Counted from the stretch's first letter, positions 8,452 to 18,033 are shown. The stretch is DNA of 64,000 nt from Plantactinospora sp. BC1 (GCF_003030345.1 NZ_CP028158.1:6014001-6078000), one strand, 5' to 3'. Notes: a model not told the origin generated them from the letters alone. Program-made: numbers and translations.

Positions 8452-11397
8452 ATGGTTTATGGGCGTGGACCTGGACCGGGCGGTGGGCCGCCACGGTCTC
8501 GACGCGATCCCGCCGATGAGCCCTCGCTCGATCCGGATCCGACGGACGGTCCGCCGCCGGGGAGGGCCGCCCGGCGCCGGTCCGGTGCCGACCGGTCCGA
8601 CGGGTTACCGGCGGCGTCCCGCTTCGGTCCGTCCACTGCCGAGCCTGCCGGGCCCGGCTCCTCGCGCGGCTGGCCGGCGGACGGGCCGGGACGGCCGGCG
8701 GACCGTCCAGGTCGGGCAGCGGCGACACCGGGGCGCCCCGGCGACACCCCGGGCAGATTCCCGGACGGGCCGGCCCGGCGCGCCGACGGACCGATCGGCC
8801 GGCATGCCGACGCCCCGGCCGGCCGGCAGCACCCGCAGACCCCCGCCGGCCGGTACCCGGACGCCCCGGGCGGCCGGTACGCCGACGCACCGGGCAGCCG
8901 ACCTCCGGCGGACGCCCCCGCCGCTCGACACCCGGCGGACGGCCCGACCGGTCGACACCCGACGGACGGTCCGCTCGGCCTACACGGCGACGGCCCGGTC
9001 GGGCGGTACCCGGAGCGCTCTCCGGGCCCCGTGCCGGACGGCCCGGGACCTTCCGTGCCGCCCGCCGGCCGGGGCCGTCGGGGCCGGCACGGCGCCCCCG
9101 AGCCCGACGGCGTCGGGCCGGGCGCCGGCTACCCGCCGGTGGGTAGGCCCGGCCCCGACCCGCTCGGAACTCCCGGTGGCCGAAGCGCCGGCCGGCTGCC
9201 CCCGACTCGCTCCGGCCCGGATCGGCTGCCTCCCGGCAGCCCGGCACGCCCGGCCGGTGGCGGTCGCCACCTGGCCGCCCCCGAGGACGCCGTTCCCGGC
9301 GGCCGACCGGCACCGGGCGGCGGGCGGCCGCTCGCCGGTGACCGGCCCGGGCCGCGTGACCGGATGACGCCGGGCGGCCGTCCGGTTCCCGGTGCCCGGC
9401 CACCCGTCGATGACCTGCCCGGCGTCGCGGCCGGGCCGGGTCCGGGCGGCCGATCGCCCCGGACCGGTGGTCGCGGTGTCCCGGAGGTGCCGGTTCCGTC
9501 CGGCGCCGATCCGTTCGGGTCGCCCCGCGCCGGGTCCGGACCGGCCGCAGCCGGCGGCCCCGACTCCCGGGAGCCCGCCTCCGGCGGTCGACGTCGCAGC
9601 CAGCCCGATCCCGGCGCCTACCGACCGGGTCCCGCCGAGCCACCACCCGCCGCGCCACGGTCGGCGCCGGTGCCACGACAGCGACGTCCGTCGGCCGACC
9701 GGGATCCACTTCGGCCCGGTCTTCCCGACCCCGCCGCTCCGCCCGGCGGGCGGCGCGGCCCCGTCGACCGGCCGGGTGACGGCCCGGCGGAACGTCGCGG
9801 TGACCGGGGCGGCCCGTCCCGCCCGCCGCTGGACCGCGCCATGCCGCCCGCACCGGCCCCGGAGAGTCCCGGGGTACGACGGCCGGGCCGCCCCGTCAGC
9901 CCCGAGCCTCCGCCCGCCGGCCGGGCCGGCAGCCGAGGCCCCGCCCGCTCCGGTCCCTCCTCCGGGGGCGCACCGCCGGGATCGCCGCGACCACGACCGG
10001 GCGGCCTCGGAACGGACGGTGTGGTCCGGCCCGACGCCGAACCGGGTCGGCCGGCACAGGGTGCTCCACCTCCCGCGCGCCGGTCCCGGAACGCCGGGGT
10101 CGCACCGGGCTCACCCGCCGGGCCGCCGCACGACCGGTCCCCGGGCCCACCCGGACCGCGCCCCGGTCCACCGGACGCGGCACCGCACGGCCGGGCCCCC
10201 GGCTCACCGGCCGGACCGCGCTCGGGCCCACCCCCCGGCGCGGCACCGCCGGCCCGGGCACCGGGCTCACCCACCGGACCGCGCCCCGGCCCGGACGGCA
10301 CACCACGACCACGCCCCGCCCCGCCGGTCCCGGGTTCACCCGCCGGGCCGCGCTCCGGCCCCGAGGGCGCACCACGACCACGCTCCGGGCCGCCGGTCCC
10401 GGGCTCACCCGCCGGGCCGCGCTCCGGGCCACCCGGCGGCGGTCGGTCGGGACCGTCGGGGCAGGGTGTGCGTACCGGCCCGGCCGGTGGCGCCTCCCCG
10501 GTCTCGCCGGCCCGTACCCCGGCCGCCCCGGAACGTACGTCCCGATCGGCCCCGGGCCCGGCGAAACCCGCTCCCGCCCCGGCCAAACCCTCGGGCGGCC
10601 CGGCCCCCGGCTCCGCCCTCGCCACCCTCGGGTCGACGTCCGGCGACACCGCCGCACCGCTGCGCAGTTCCAAGCGGACCTGGCAGTTGATCATCGGCTC
10701 GCTCGGGGTACTGCTCCTGCTCGGGATCTGCGGGCTCAGCTCCTACTTCTTCATGGTCGACGACCCCGTCGGCCGGGACTCCCGGGCGGCCGACGGCGCC
10801 GGTGCCGGTGTCGCACCCCGGGACATCAGCTCCCGCACCGCCGATCCGGCTCCCCTGACCGTCAAGGAGGTCTTTCCGAACGGCAAGGAGGTGCTGGTCG
10901 ACCCCGAGCAGTCGGCGTACGAACTGCTCAAGACGCAGCAGGCGGAGGAGTGCGATCTCGTCGCCGACGGCCAGATCGCGGCCGTACTCCAGGAGGCCGG
11001 GTGCAGCCAGTTCGTCCGCGGCACCGTACGCTCCCCCACCGGCCTGTACGTCGCGACCGCCGGCATCGTCAACCTGGCCGACGAGGCCGGGGCGACCTCG
11101 GCGCGCGAGAAGATCAAGCCGATCGTGGACGGTCGGAAGGGCCGTTTCCTCGGTCTCGCCGCCGGACGCGGCACCGAGGCCGTCACCGCCGCCTCGGCCC
11201 AGGCCGGCTGGCACGTCCGCGGCCACTTCCTGATCTACTGCGTCGTCGCCAAGAGCGACGGCAAGACCATCGGCGACCAGGACCTCTTCGCCCGGCAGAT
11301 CCTCTCCGACATGATCGAGGTGTACCTGCGCGGCAAGGTGCTCGACCAGCGCGCTCTCACCCCGTCCGGCCCGGCGAGCCCGGCCGGGTCCGACTGA
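8452..11397 (+). CDS. Large proline/glycine/arginine-rich single-pass membrane protein
   Basis: The 981-residue product has three parts. Residues 1 to about 735 are low-complexity Pro/Gly/Arg/Asp-rich and probably disordered, with degenerate repeats around PGSPAGPRSGP (DNA about 10,190-10,440). One transmembrane helix follows at about 742-765 (LIIGSLGVLLLLGICGLSSY). The last 215 residues form a normal-composition extracytoplasmic domain with two cysteines (EECDLV and GCSQF) and the segment AGWHVRGHFLIYCVVAKSDG. Basic residues before the helix predict an N-in, C-out topology. I do not recognise the ectodomain. The ATG follows TACCCT by seven bases, consistent with a leaderless transcript. It converges with truA. 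Confidence 0.7.
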   Translation: MVYGRGPGPGGGPPRSRRDPADEPSLDPDPTDGPPPGRAARRRSGADRSDGLPAASRFGPSTAEPAGPGSSRGWPADGPGRPADRPGRAAATPGRPGDTPGRFPDGPARRADGPIGRHADAPAGRQHPQTPAGRYPDAPGGRYADAPGSRPPADAPAARHPADGPTGRHPTDGPLGLHGDGPVGRYPERSPGPVPDGPGPSVPPAGRGRRGRHGAPEPDGVGPGAGYPPVGRPGPDPLGTPGGRSAGRLPPTRSGPDRLPPGSPARPAGGGRHLAAPEDAVPGGRPAPGGGRPLAGDRPGPRDRMTPGGRPVPGARPPVDDLPGVAAGPGPGGRSPRTGGRGVPEVPVPSGADPFGSPRAGSGPAAAGGPDSREPASGGRRRSQPDPGAYRPGPAEPPPAAPRSAPVPRQRRPSADRDPLRPGLPDPAAPPGGRRGPVDRPGDGPAERRGDRGGPSRPPLDRAMPPAPAPESPGVRRPGRPVSPEPPPAGRAGSRGPARSGPSSGGAPPGSPRPRPGGLGTDGVVRPDAEPGRPAQGAPPPARRSRNAGVAPGSPAGPPHDRSPGPPGPRPGPPDAAPHGRAPGSPAGPRSGPPPGAAPPARAPGSPTGPRPGPDGTPRPRPAPPVPGSPAGPRSGPEGAPRPRSGPPVPGSPAGPRSGPPGGGRSGPSGQGVRTGPAGGASPVSPARTPAAPERTSRSAPGPAKPAPAPAKPSGGPAPGSALATLGSTSGDTAAPLRSSKRTWQLIIGSLGVLLLLGICGLSSYFFMVDDPVGRDSRAADGAGAGVAPRDISSRTADPAPLTVKEVFPNGKEVLVDPEQSAYELLKTQQAEECDLVADGQIAAVLQEAGCSQFVRGTVRSPTGLYVATAGIVNLADEAGATSAREKIKPIVDGRKGRFLGLAAGRGTEAVTAASAQAGWHVRGHFLIYCVVAKSDGKTIGDQDLFARQILSDMIEVYLRGKVLDQRALTPSGPASPAGSD

Positions 11398-11402
11398 GCC
11401 CG

Positions 11403-11436
11403 GGCCGGCGGCGCGACACCGCCGGGTCCGCCGGCC
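11403..11436. terminator. Hairpin between convergent genes
   Basis: Inverted arms GGCCGGCGG (11403-11411) and CCGCCGGCC (11428-11436) lie between the stop of the proline-rich gene (11397) and the stop of truA (11440). There is no T-run. It could terminate both convergent transcripts. Confidence 0.45.
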
Positions 11437-11439
11437 GGC

Positions 11440-12285
11440 TCAGGCCGAGGCGGTGAGCCGGAGCCGACGGGTACGCAGCGCGCGGCTTGCGTACTCGGCA
11501 GGATCGGCCGGGTAGCCGACCGCGACCAGGGTCAAGCCGTGCGGCGGCGCCACGCTCACCTCGCTGGCCCGCTCCCGCCGCCCGAGCAGCCCACCCGGCC
11601 AGTCGACCGGGCGCCGCCCGTCCCCGGCCACCAGCATCGCCCCGACCAGGCTGCGCACCATCGACTGGCAGAACGCGTCGGCCTGCACCGTGGCCACCAG
11701 CAGACCGTCCGGGTCGCGCCGCCAGTCCAGCCGGGTCAGCTCCCGCACCGTGGTGGCGTTCTCCTTGCGCCGGCAGTACGCCGCGAAGTCGTGCTCGCCG
11801 ACCAGCCCGGCGGCGGCCTGGTTCAGCGCCGCCAGGTCCAGCGGGCGGGGCCAGGCCAGCACCTCGTGCCGGCGCAGCGGCTCGGCGCCGTACGGGGCGT
11901 CGGTGACCCGGTACTCATAGCGCCGGAAGGTGGCCGAGAACCGGGCGTCGAACTCGGCCGGTACCTCGGTCACGGCGCGGACCCGGACGTCCGGCGGCAG
12001 TACCCCGGCGAGCCGGGGCAGCAGCGTCTCCGCCCACTGCCGCCACACCGGGCTCGGCAGGTCGAGATGGCAGACCTGCCCGCTGGCGTGCACCCCGGCG
12101 TCGGTCCGTCCCGCCACGGTCAGCCCACTGACCCGATCCGGCCCGACGATCCTGGTCAGCGCCTCGACCAGCACCCCGGCGACGGTACGCCGACCGGGCT
12201 GGGCGGCCCAGCCGGAGAAGTCGCCGCCGTCGTAGGCGACGTCCAGGCGTACCCGGGTCCGCTCCTCATCCACCTCGTGCTCCAC
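11440..12285 (-). CDS. truA: tRNA pseudouridine(38-40) synthase TruA
   Basis: The 281-residue cytoplasmic enzyme isomerises uridines 38-40 in the anticodon arm of many tRNAs. The catalytic aspartate is D62 inside GRTDAGVHA (59-67); RLDVAYDGGDFSGWAAQPG at the N-terminus and the RRYEYRV segment also fit the family. The GTG start at 12285 has GGAG six bases upstream. It lies 69 bases after rplQ on the same strand, the usual end of the alpha operon in actinomycetes. Identification is firm. Confidence 0.95.
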   Translation of the reverse strand: MEHEVDEERTRVRLDVAYDGGDFSGWAAQPGRRTVAGVLVEALTRIVGPDRVSGLTVAGRTDAGVHASGQVCHLDLPSPVWRQWAETLLPRLAGVLPPDVRVRAVTEVPAEFDARFSATFRRYEYRVTDAPYGAEPLRRHEVLAWPRPLDLAALNQAAAGLVGEHDFAAYCRRKENATTVRELTRLDWRRDPDGLLVATVQADAFCQSMVRSLVGAMLVAGDGRRPVDWPGGLLGRRERASEVSVAPPHGLTLVAVGYPADPAEYASRALRTRRLRLTASA

Positions 12286-12354
12286 GACCAGCTCCAGATA
12301 TGCCGCAGCCCGACACCCCTGCGGGGATGCCGGGCCCGGCCTCGTTCGTCGGTG

Positions 12355-12918
12355 TTACTTGGTGTCGGCCTCGTCGGTGTCCTCCCGGGCCGCCCCGGTG
12401 TCGCCGGAGCGCGACTCCGGCGCCTCGGCGTCCTGGTCGTTCCGGTCGTCGGGCGACGAGGAACGCGGGGTCTCCTCGTCCGGGGCGAGCGCCTCGACCT
12501 TGTCCTGCTGGGCCGCCTTGCGGGCGGCGGTCTTCTTCGCCGGTGCCGCCGGAGCCTCGACCAGCTCCTCGACCAGCTCGATGATGGCCATCGGCGCGTT
12601 GTCGCCCTTGCGCGGGACGGTCTTCACGATCCGGGTGTAGCCACCGGGACGGTTGGCGAACCGGGGAGCGATCTGGTCGAACAGGGCGAAGACCACGTCC
12701 TTGTCCCGTACGACGGTCAGCACCCGCCGGCGGGACGCCAGGTCGCCCCGCTTGGCCTTGGTGATGAGCTGCTCCGCGAGCGGGCGGAGCCGCTTGGCCT
12801 TGGTCTGGGTGGTGGTGATGCGGCCGTGCTGGAACAGCGCGGTGGCCAGGTTGGCCAGGATCATCCGCTCGTGCGCGGGGCTACCGCCGAGGCGGGGGCC
12901 CTTGGTGGGCGTGGGCAT
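12355..12918 (-). CDS. rplQ: 50S ribosomal protein L17 with long acidic C-terminal extension
   Basis: Residues 1-118 match bacterial L17 ([39 protein letters not shown]). Residues 119-187 are an added tail, first Ala/Lys-rich and then strongly acidic ([15 protein letters not shown]). E. coli L17 is about 127 residues, so this protein carries roughly 60 extra. The start ATG has GAGGAGC upstream. It follows rpoA, the conserved alpha-operon order. Confidence 0.96.
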   Translation of the reverse strand: MPTPTKGPRLGGSPAHERMILANLATALFQHGRITTTQTKAKRLRPLAEQLITKAKRGDLASRRRVLTVVRDKDVVFALFDQIAPRFANRPGGYTRIVKTVPRKGDNAPMAIIELVEELVEAPAAPAKKTAARKAAQQDKVEALAPDEETPRSSSPDDRNDQDAEAPESRSGDTGAAREDTDEADTK

Positions 12919-12935
12919 TCTTGGTGCTCCTCAAT

Positions 12936-12973
12936 AGTGGGTGGCCGGATCTCCAGTGGGTGGCCGGATCTCC
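12936..12973. repeat. Perfect 19-bp tandem duplication between rpoA and rplQ
   Basis: The 19-mer AGTGGGTGGCCGGATCTCC occurs twice back to back (12936-12954 and 12955-12973) in the short rpoA-rplQ spacer, just upstream of the rplQ Shine-Dalgarno. Confidence 0.9.
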
Positions 12974-12986
12974 GGCTAGCCCCGGA

Positions 12987-14009
12987 CTAAAGCTGCTCGG
13001 TCTCGCGGTAGTCGTCGGTGTCGTAGTCGGCCTCGCCGAAGGAGTCGACGACGTGCGCCGGGTCGAAGTTGGGCGCCGAGTCCTTCAGCCCCAGCCCCAT
13101 GCCGGCGAGCTTCATCTTGACCTCGTCGATCGACTTCTGCCCGAAGTTCCGGATGTCGAGCAGATCGGCCTCGGTACGCCCGATGAGCTCGCCAACCGTG
13201 TTGATGCCCTCGCGCTTGAGGCAGTTGTAGGACCGGACGGTGAGGTCCAGCTCCTCGATCGGCAGCGCCAGGTCGGCGGCGAGCTGCGCGTCCTGCGGCG
13301 ACGGGCCGATGTCGATGCCCTCGGCGCTCTCGTCCAGCTCCCGGGCCAGCCCGAAGAGCTCGACCAGGGTGGAGCCGGCGGAGGCGAGCGCGGTACGCGG
13401 CCCGATCGACGCCTTGGTCTCGACGTCGATGATCAGCCGGTCGAAGTCGGTACGCTGCTCGACCCGGGTCGCCTCGACGCGGTACGTCACCTTCAGCACC
13501 GGCGAGTAGATCGAGTCGACCGGGATCCGGCCGATCTCGGCGCCGGCCTGCTTGTTCTGCGCGGCGGTGACGTAGCCGCGACCCCGCTCGACGGTCAGCT
13601 CCATGTCGAGCCGGCCCTTGCCGTTCAGGGTGGCGAGCTTGAGGTCGGCGTTGTGCACGGAGACACCGGCCGGGGGCTGGATGTCACCGGCGGTGACGTC
13701 GCCGGGGCCCTGCTTGCGCAGGTACATGCTGACCGGCTCGTCGTGGTCGGAGCTGACGCAGAGCTCCTTGACGTTCATGACGAGCTCGACCACGTCCTCC
13801 TTGACGCCCGGGATGGTGGTGAACTCGTGCAGCACACCGTCGACCTTGATCGAGGTGACCGCCGCGCCCGGGATGGAGGAGAGCAGGGTCCGCCGGAGCG
13901 AGTTGCCCAGGGTGTACCCGAAACCCGGCTCGAGCGGCTCGATGGTGAACCGGGACCGGGTCTCGCTGATCGACTCCTCGGTGAGGGTCGGCCGCTGGGT
14001 GATGAGCAT
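12987..14009 (-). CDS. rpoA: RNA polymerase subunit alpha
   Basis: The 340-residue protein carries the alpha N-terminal dimerisation domain ([20 protein letters not shown], residues 1 to about 235) that nucleates RNA polymerase assembly. A linker and the C-terminal domain follow ([20 protein letters not shown] to LGLKD, about 252-320), which contacts UP elements and activators. The C-terminal 20 residues are acidic. Length and sequence are typical for actinomycetes. It lies between rpsD and rplQ in the alpha operon. Confidence 0.98.
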   Translation of the reverse strand: MLITQRPTLTEESISETRSRFTIEPLEPGFGYTLGNSLRRTLLSSIPGAAVTSIKVDGVLHEFTTIPGVKEDVVELVMNVKELCVSSDHDEPVSMYLRKQGPGDVTAGDIQPPAGVSVHNADLKLATLNGKGRLDMELTVERGRGYVTAAQNKQAGAEIGRIPVDSIYSPVLKVTYRVEATRVEQRTDFDRLIIDVETKASIGPRTALASAGSTLVELFGLARELDESAEGIDIGPSPQDAQLAADLALPIEELDLTVRSYNCLKREGINTVGELIGRTEADLLDIRNFGQKSIDEVKMKLAGMGLGLKDSAPNFDPAHVVDSFGEADYDTDDYRETEQL

Positions 14010-14123
14010 GCTGTTTCCTTTTCGTTCGGGGCACCCGCTATTTGATGCCCAAACTTCTGTCCGGCGCTCCGGGCCGGCTCCCGGCGGTGAGGCCGGGAGC
14101 CGGCGCGGGAGCGCCAGGAACCG

Positions 14124-14750
14124 TTACTTCGAGTAGAGCTCGACGATCAGCTGCTCCTGGACCTGGGTGTCGATGACGCCCCGGGCCGGAAGCGAGTGGA
14201 TCAGCACCTTCATCTGGCTGGGGATCGCCTCCAGCCAGGCCGGCACCGTCTTCGAGCCGGCCTCGGCCTGCGCCACGATGAACGGCGTCAGCTCCTTGGA
14301 CTTGGCCCGGACCTCGACGATGTCGTGCTCCTTCACCCGGTACGACGGGATGTCGACCTTGCGGCCGTTCACCGTCAGGTGGCCGTGCTTGACGAGCTGC
14401 CGCGCGTGGTCGCGCGACTTCGCCAGGCCGGCCCGGTAGATCACGTTGTCGAGCCGCGACTCCAGGATCTGGAGGAGGATCTCGCCGGTCTTGCCCTTCT
14501 TGGCGACGGCCTCCTCGTAGTACCCCCGGAACTGCTTCTCCAGGACGCCGTAGACGCGGCGGGCCTTCTGCTTCTCACGGAGCTGGAGCAGGTACTCCGT
14601 CTCCTTGGTGCGGCCCCGGCCGTGCTGCCCGGGCGGGAACGGCCGGGACTCGAACGGGCACTTCGGGCCATCGCACTTGCTGCCCTTGAGGAACAGCTTC
14701 ATCTTCTCCCGACGGCAACGGCGGCAGTCGGCACCGGTGTAACGAGCCAT
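14124..14750 (-). CDS. rpsD: 30S ribosomal protein S4, zinc-ribbon type
   Basis: The 208-residue protein binds 16S rRNA early in 30S assembly. Cysteines C9, C12, C26 and C31 near the N-terminus form the C+ zinc-binding version. The S4 RNA-binding domain is at LDNVIYRAGLAKSRDHARQL and following residues. It sits between rpsK and rpoA in the alpha operon. Confidence 0.98.
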   Translation of the reverse strand: MARYTGADCRRCRREKMKLFLKGSKCDGPKCPFESRPFPPGQHGRGRTKETEYLLQLREKQKARRVYGVLEKQFRGYYEEAVAKKGKTGEILLQILESRLDNVIYRAGLAKSRDHARQLVKHGHLTVNGRKVDIPSYRVKEHDIVEVRAKSKELTPFIVAQAEAGSKTVPAWLEAIPSQMKVLIHSLPARGVIDTQVQEQLIVELYSK

Positions 14751-14766
14751 GTTCTTCGTCTACCTC

Positions 14767-15174
14767 TCAGACCCGACGACGCTTCGGCGGACGGCACCCG
14801 TTGTGCGGCTGCGGCGTGACGTCGGCGATCTGGCCGACCTCCAGGCCAACGGCCTGCAGCGAACGGATGGCGGTCTCCCGGCCGGAACCGGGGCCCTTGA
14901 CGAACACGTCGACCTTGCGCATGCCGTGCTCCATGGCCCGGCGCGCGGCGGCCTCGGCGGCGAGCTGCGCGGCGAACGGAGTCGACTTGCGGGAACCCTT
15001 GAAGCCCACCTGGCCGGCGGAGGCCCAGGAGATGACGGCACCGGTCGGGTCCGTGATGGAGACGATGGTGTTGTTGAACGTGCTCTTGATGTGCGCCTGC
15101 CCGTGGGCGACGTTCTTGCGTTCCTTGCGCCGGACCTTCTTTACGGCGGCCCCGGCGCGAGCCTTCGGTGGCAT
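14767..15174 (-). CDS. rpsK: 30S ribosomal protein S11
   Basis: The 135-residue protein shows the S11 hallmarks [15 protein letters not shown] and [16 protein letters not shown], with the C-terminal [13 protein letters not shown] tail that contacts 16S rRNA in the platform. The N-terminal 20 residues are Lys/Arg-rich. Length and alpha-operon position are standard. Confidence 0.98.
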   Translation of the reverse strand: MPPKARAGAAVKKVRRKERKNVAHGQAHIKSTFNNTIVSITDPTGAVISWASAGQVGFKGSRKSTPFAAQLAAEAAARRAMEHGMRKVDVFVKGPGSGRETAIRSLQAVGLEVGQIADVTPQPHNGCRPPKRRRV

Positions 15175-15260
15175 GAGTCTGTGCGCTCCTAGTTGACTTT
15201 CCGGATCGGGTCGGAGTCCGGCCTACCTCGGTGGAGATCGACCCGAATTCCGGTTCAGCT

Positions 15261-15641
15261 CTACTTCTTGCCGGGCTTCTTCTTGCCGGCGACGGTCCGC
15301 TTCGGGCCCTTCCGGGTCCGGGCGTTGGTACGGGTCCGCTGACCACGGACGGGCAGACCCCGGCGGTGCCGGATGCCCGCGTAGCAGCCGATCTCGACCT
15401 TGCGGCGGATGTCAGCGGCGACCTCGCGGCGCAGGTCGCCTTCTACCTTGTAGTTCGCCTCGATGTGGTTCCGGAGCTGGACCAGCTCCTCGTCCGTGAG
15501 GTCCTTGGCGCGCTTGTCGGGGGAGATGCCGGTGGCGGCGAGCGTCTCGACCGCGCGGGTCCGACCGACCCCGAAAATGTAGGTGAGCGCGATCTCCAGC
15601 CGCTTCTCGCGGGGGAGATCGACGCCGGCTAGCCGTGCCAT
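15261..15641 (-). CDS. rpsM: 30S ribosomal protein S13
   Basis: I start at ATG 15641 ([14 protein letters not shown]), the family N-terminus; the frame remains open upstream without homology. The 126-residue head protein contacts the P-site tRNA and 50S bridges through its basic tail ([20 protein letters not shown] to KKKPGKK). It is the first of the closely packed rpsM-rpsK-rpsD-rpoA-rplQ group. Confidence 0.97.
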   Translation of the reverse strand: MARLAGVDLPREKRLEIALTYIFGVGRTRAVETLAATGISPDKRAKDLTDEELVQLRNHIEANYKVEGDLRREVAADIRRKVEIGCYAGIRHRRGLPVRGQRTRTNARTRKGPKRTVAGKKKPGKK

Positions 15642-15829
15642 GTGCGGGCGTACTCCTCGGATTCTTTCGCGGAGGTCTGTACCCGCCCCATCCCGCCTGC
15701 CCAAACCTGCGGGCCCCGGCCTCCGACCGGGGGTCGGCCACGACTGCGTTCTCGCTGGGCGATCTCGCGCTCGCGGCTGGGACGAGCTTGTGTTGTTGTA
15801 CGGAATCTGCGGTCGGGACGCACCGTCGA

Positions 15830-15853
15830 CGCCGCCGGCACGCACCGGCGGCG
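15830..15853 (-). terminator. Hairpin just after rpmJ
   Basis: Perfect 9-bp arms CGCCGCCGG/CCGGCGGCG with a 6-base loop begin eight bases past the rpmJ stop. There is no T-run. It may attenuate or process the transcript between rpmJ and rpsM. The remaining spacer (15642-15829) holds another GC hairpin but no gene. Confidence 0.4.
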
Positions 15854-15861
15854 GCTGCGGA

Positions 15862-15975
15862 TCAGCCCTGACGCTGCTTGTGGCGCGGGTCGGTGCAGAT
15901 GACCATGACCCGGCCGTGCCGGCGGATCACCCGGCACTTGTTGCAGATCCTCTTGACGCTCGGCTTGACCTTCAC
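15862..15975 (-). CDS. rpmJ: 50S ribosomal protein L36, zinc-binding
   Basis: The 37-residue protein ([20 protein letters not shown]) has zinc ligands C11, C14, C27 and H32. The start is GTG 15975, with AAGTAAGGC upstream; longer in-frame starts do not fit the family. It is placed between infA and rpsM as in other actinomycetes. Confidence 0.96.
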   Translation of the reverse strand: MKVKPSVKRICNKCRVIRRHGRVMVICTDPRHKQRQG

Positions 15976-16102
15976 GGTTGCCTTACTTTCCCATCTGTGC
16001 CCGGCAGCGCGCTGACGCCGTCGAGTCTTGAGGACGGACACGGACACCCGGCCGTCGTCAGAGAGTGCACGTGCCCCGGACCCGCGAACGGTCCGGCGAC
16101 GT

Positions 16103-16324
16103 TCACTTGTAGCGGTAGACGATGCGCCCTCGGGTCAGGTCGTACGGCGACAACTCGACGACGACCCGGTCCTCGGGCAGGATGCGGATGTAGTGCTGCC
16201 GCATCTTGCCGCTGATGTGAGCCAGCACCTTGTGGCCGTTGGCGAGTTCCACCCGGAACATGGCGTTCGGGAGTGGCTCGATCACTCGGCCCTCGATCTC
16301 GATGGCTCCGTCTTTTTTCGGCAT
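16103..16324 (-). CDS. infA: Translation initiation factor IF-1
   Basis: The 73-residue OB-fold protein ([20 protein letters not shown], ending GRIVYRYK) binds the 30S A site during initiation. ATG 16324 is the family start; the open frame continues upstream without homology. A vegetative-type promoter lies about 145 bases upstream, so infA probably heads a transcription unit besides receiving read-through from map. Confidence 0.97.
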   Translation of the reverse strand: MPKKDGAIEIEGRVIEPLPNAMFRVELANGHKVLAHISGKMRQHYIRILPEDRVVVELSPYDLTRGRIVYRYK

Positions 16325-16465
16325 GTCCTCCGCTGTCCTGACGTCGGTTACTCCGGACGGCTCACAACGCCTTTCCCGGATGGAGAACATCCGAGCCAGC
16401 CGCGGCTCCGGCCCCACCGAAGCGCGGGTGGGCATGCCGGAGTGGACGCTGTGCGCCGATCAGCC

Positions 16466-16495
16466 AGTGTACGCGCGCCCGCACGCCAGCGCCAA
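16466..16495 (-). promoter_or_regulatory. Candidate promoter for infA
   Basis: On the minus strand TTGGCG (16495-16490) and TACACT (16471-16466) are separated by 18 bases. The predicted start lies about 135 bases before the infA ATG. Confidence 0.5.
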
Positions 16496-16532
16496 CCCGG
16501 GGACTCCCGGGTGGTCGGATCGGACGAACGCG

Positions 16533-16541
16533 ACTATATCA
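16533..16541 (-). promoter_or_regulatory. Candidate extended -10 element overlapping the DUF1707 stop
   Basis: The minus strand reads TGATATAGT. The TGA stop of the DUF1707 gene supplies the TG of an extended -10 box TATAGT (16538-16533). No good -35 is visible. Confidence 0.3.
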
Positions 16542-17123
16542 GGCGGGTTCCCCCTGGCCGGCCTGTTCGTCCCGGCGGCGTTTCCGCTCCTCGATCCGGG
16601 CCCGCTTCTCGATCTTCGCCCGCTCCCTCGCGGCCTGCTTCGCCGCCTGCTTGGCGGCCCAGCGCTGCGGCTCACCCTTCGCCAGCCCGGTGACCGTGCC
16701 GACCAGCAGCACCGCGCCCAGCGGGCCCGCCACCCAACCCGGCCAGAAGTAGAGGAAGTCGGTCGCCAGCACCGAGGTGACCGCCCAGATCGCGACCACC
16801 AGGCCGACCAGGCCGAAATAGCCGTCCCAGGTGTCGGCCAGCCAGGCCCGGGTGGCGCCCGGATAGCGGCCGTCGGGTCCGGGACGGAACACCGCGGGCT
16901 TCGGGTCGGTCGGCACCAGCTGGGCCTGGTCGACCGGCACCGTACCCGGCAGGTCGGTGAGCAGCCCGTCGAGGTCGGCGTAGGTCTTCGCGGCGTACGC
17001 CCGCTGGAGCCGGTCGTCGTACTCGCCCAGGTCGAGACGGCCCTCGTTCAGGGCCTGCCGGAGCTGGTCGGCCACGGCCGTGCGATCGGAGTCCGCAGCG
17101 CGCATCTGGTCCCGCCGGTCCAT
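16539..17123 (-). CDS. DUF1707 domain protein with two transmembrane helices
   Basis: The 194-residue protein starts at ATG 17123 (MDRRDQ); a second ATG six codons later begins exactly at the domain. DUF1707 is visible at residues 7-57 (MRAADSDRTAVADQLRQALN to LLTDLPG). Two hydrophobic helices follow at about 115-160 (GLVGLVVAIWAVTSVLA; GPLGAVLLVGTVTGLA), and then a very basic Arg/Lys coiled C-terminus. DUF1707 is an actinobacterial domain of unknown function found near the N-terminus of membrane proteins. The gene lies between map and infA, where actinomycetes often carry no gene or a small one. No function can be assigned. Confidence 0.8.
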   Translation of the reverse strand: MDRRDQMRAADSDRTAVADQLRQALNEGRLDLGEYDDRLQRAYAAKTYADLDGLLTDLPGTVPVDQAQLVPTDPKPAVFRPGPDGRYPGATRAWLADTWDGYFGLVGLVVAIWAVTSVLATDFLYFWPGWVAGPLGAVLLVGTVTGLAKGEPQRWAAKQAAKQAARERAKIEKRARIEERKRRRDEQAGQGEPA

Positions 17124-17181
17124 GACTACGAGGATGCCACCACGGGTCCAGCCCGCCCACTCCTCGAACGGGCTGGGGCCG

Positions 17182-18033
17182 TCAGCCGGGGGACGACGTG
17201 GCCGGCTCCCGGGCGGTGACCAGGTCACCGAGCCGGGCCCGACCGCCGTCCGGAGCGGTCAGCACCCAGACGCCGTCGTCCAGCAGCGCCATCGTGTGCT
17301 CGACGTGTGCGGCGATCGACCCGTCCCGGGTGATCACCGTCCAGCCGTCGTCCAGCTCCACCGTCCGGGGCGAGCCCAGGGTCACCATCGGCTCGATCGC
17401 CAGCGCCATCCCCGGCACCAGCCGGGGGCCACGCCCGGGCCGGCCGTGGTTGAGCACGTGCGGGTCCTGGTGCATCTCGGTGCCGATGCCGTGCCCGCCG
17501 TACCCCTCGACGATGCCGTACCGGCCGGCGGCCCGGACCGCCCGCTCCACCGCGTACGAGATGTCGGTCAGCCGGCCACGACCGCTGAGCATGCCGCGCG
17601 CCGCGGCCCGGATCCCCGCCCACATCGCGTCCTCGGCGGCCTCGGCCATCCGGAGCAGTTCCGGACGGACCTCGCCGACCCCGACCGTGATCGCGGCGTC
17701 GCCGTGCCAGCCGTCGAGGATCGCCCCGCAGTCGATGGAGATCAGGTCGCCGTCCCGGAGCACCTGGGTCGGCGCCGGGATGGCGTGCACGATCTGCTCG
17801 TTGACCGAGGAGCAGATCGAGGCCGGATAACCGTGGTAGCCCTTGAACGAGGGGGTGCCGCCGGCCTCCCGGATCACCGACTCGGCGATCGCGTCGAGAT
17901 CGGCGGTGGAGACGCCGGGAGCCACGGCCGCGCGCATCCGCTCCAGGGCCGCCGCGACGACGAGCCCGGCAGCCCGCATCAGCTCGATCTGCTCCGGGGT
18001 CTTCAGCTGGATGTCCAGCTGGGGTCGGCGCAT
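17182..18033 (-). CDS. map: Methionine aminopeptidase type I
   Basis: The 283-residue metalloenzyme removes the initiator methionine from nascent proteins. Metal ligands are in [16 protein letters not shown] (two Asp), GHGIGTEMH (His), LAIEPMV (Glu) and HVEHTMAL (Glu). The N-terminus lacks the SH3-like zinc-finger extension, so it is the short class Ia-like form. It lies 10 bases downstream of adk in the secY-adk-map unit. Confidence 0.96.
   Translation of the reverse strand: MRRPQLDIQLKTPEQIELMRAAGLVVAAALERMRAAVAPGVSTADLDAIAESVIREAGGTPSFKGYHGYPASICSSVNEQIVHAIPAPTQVLRDGDLISIDCGAILDGWHGDAAITVGVGEVRPELLRMAEAAEDAMWAGIRAAARGMLSGRGRLTDISYAVERAVRAAGRYGIVEGYGGHGIGTEMHQDPHVLNHGRPGRGPRLVPGMALAIEPMVTLGSPRTVELDDGWTVITRDGSIAAHVEHTMALLDDGVWVLTAPDGGRARLGDLVTAREPATSSPG

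Noticed and set aside
9618-10694. Long minus-strand frames opposite the proline-rich gene
   Set aside because: Low-complexity GC-rich DNA opens all frames. The plus frame alone continues into a credible membrane helix and folded domain.
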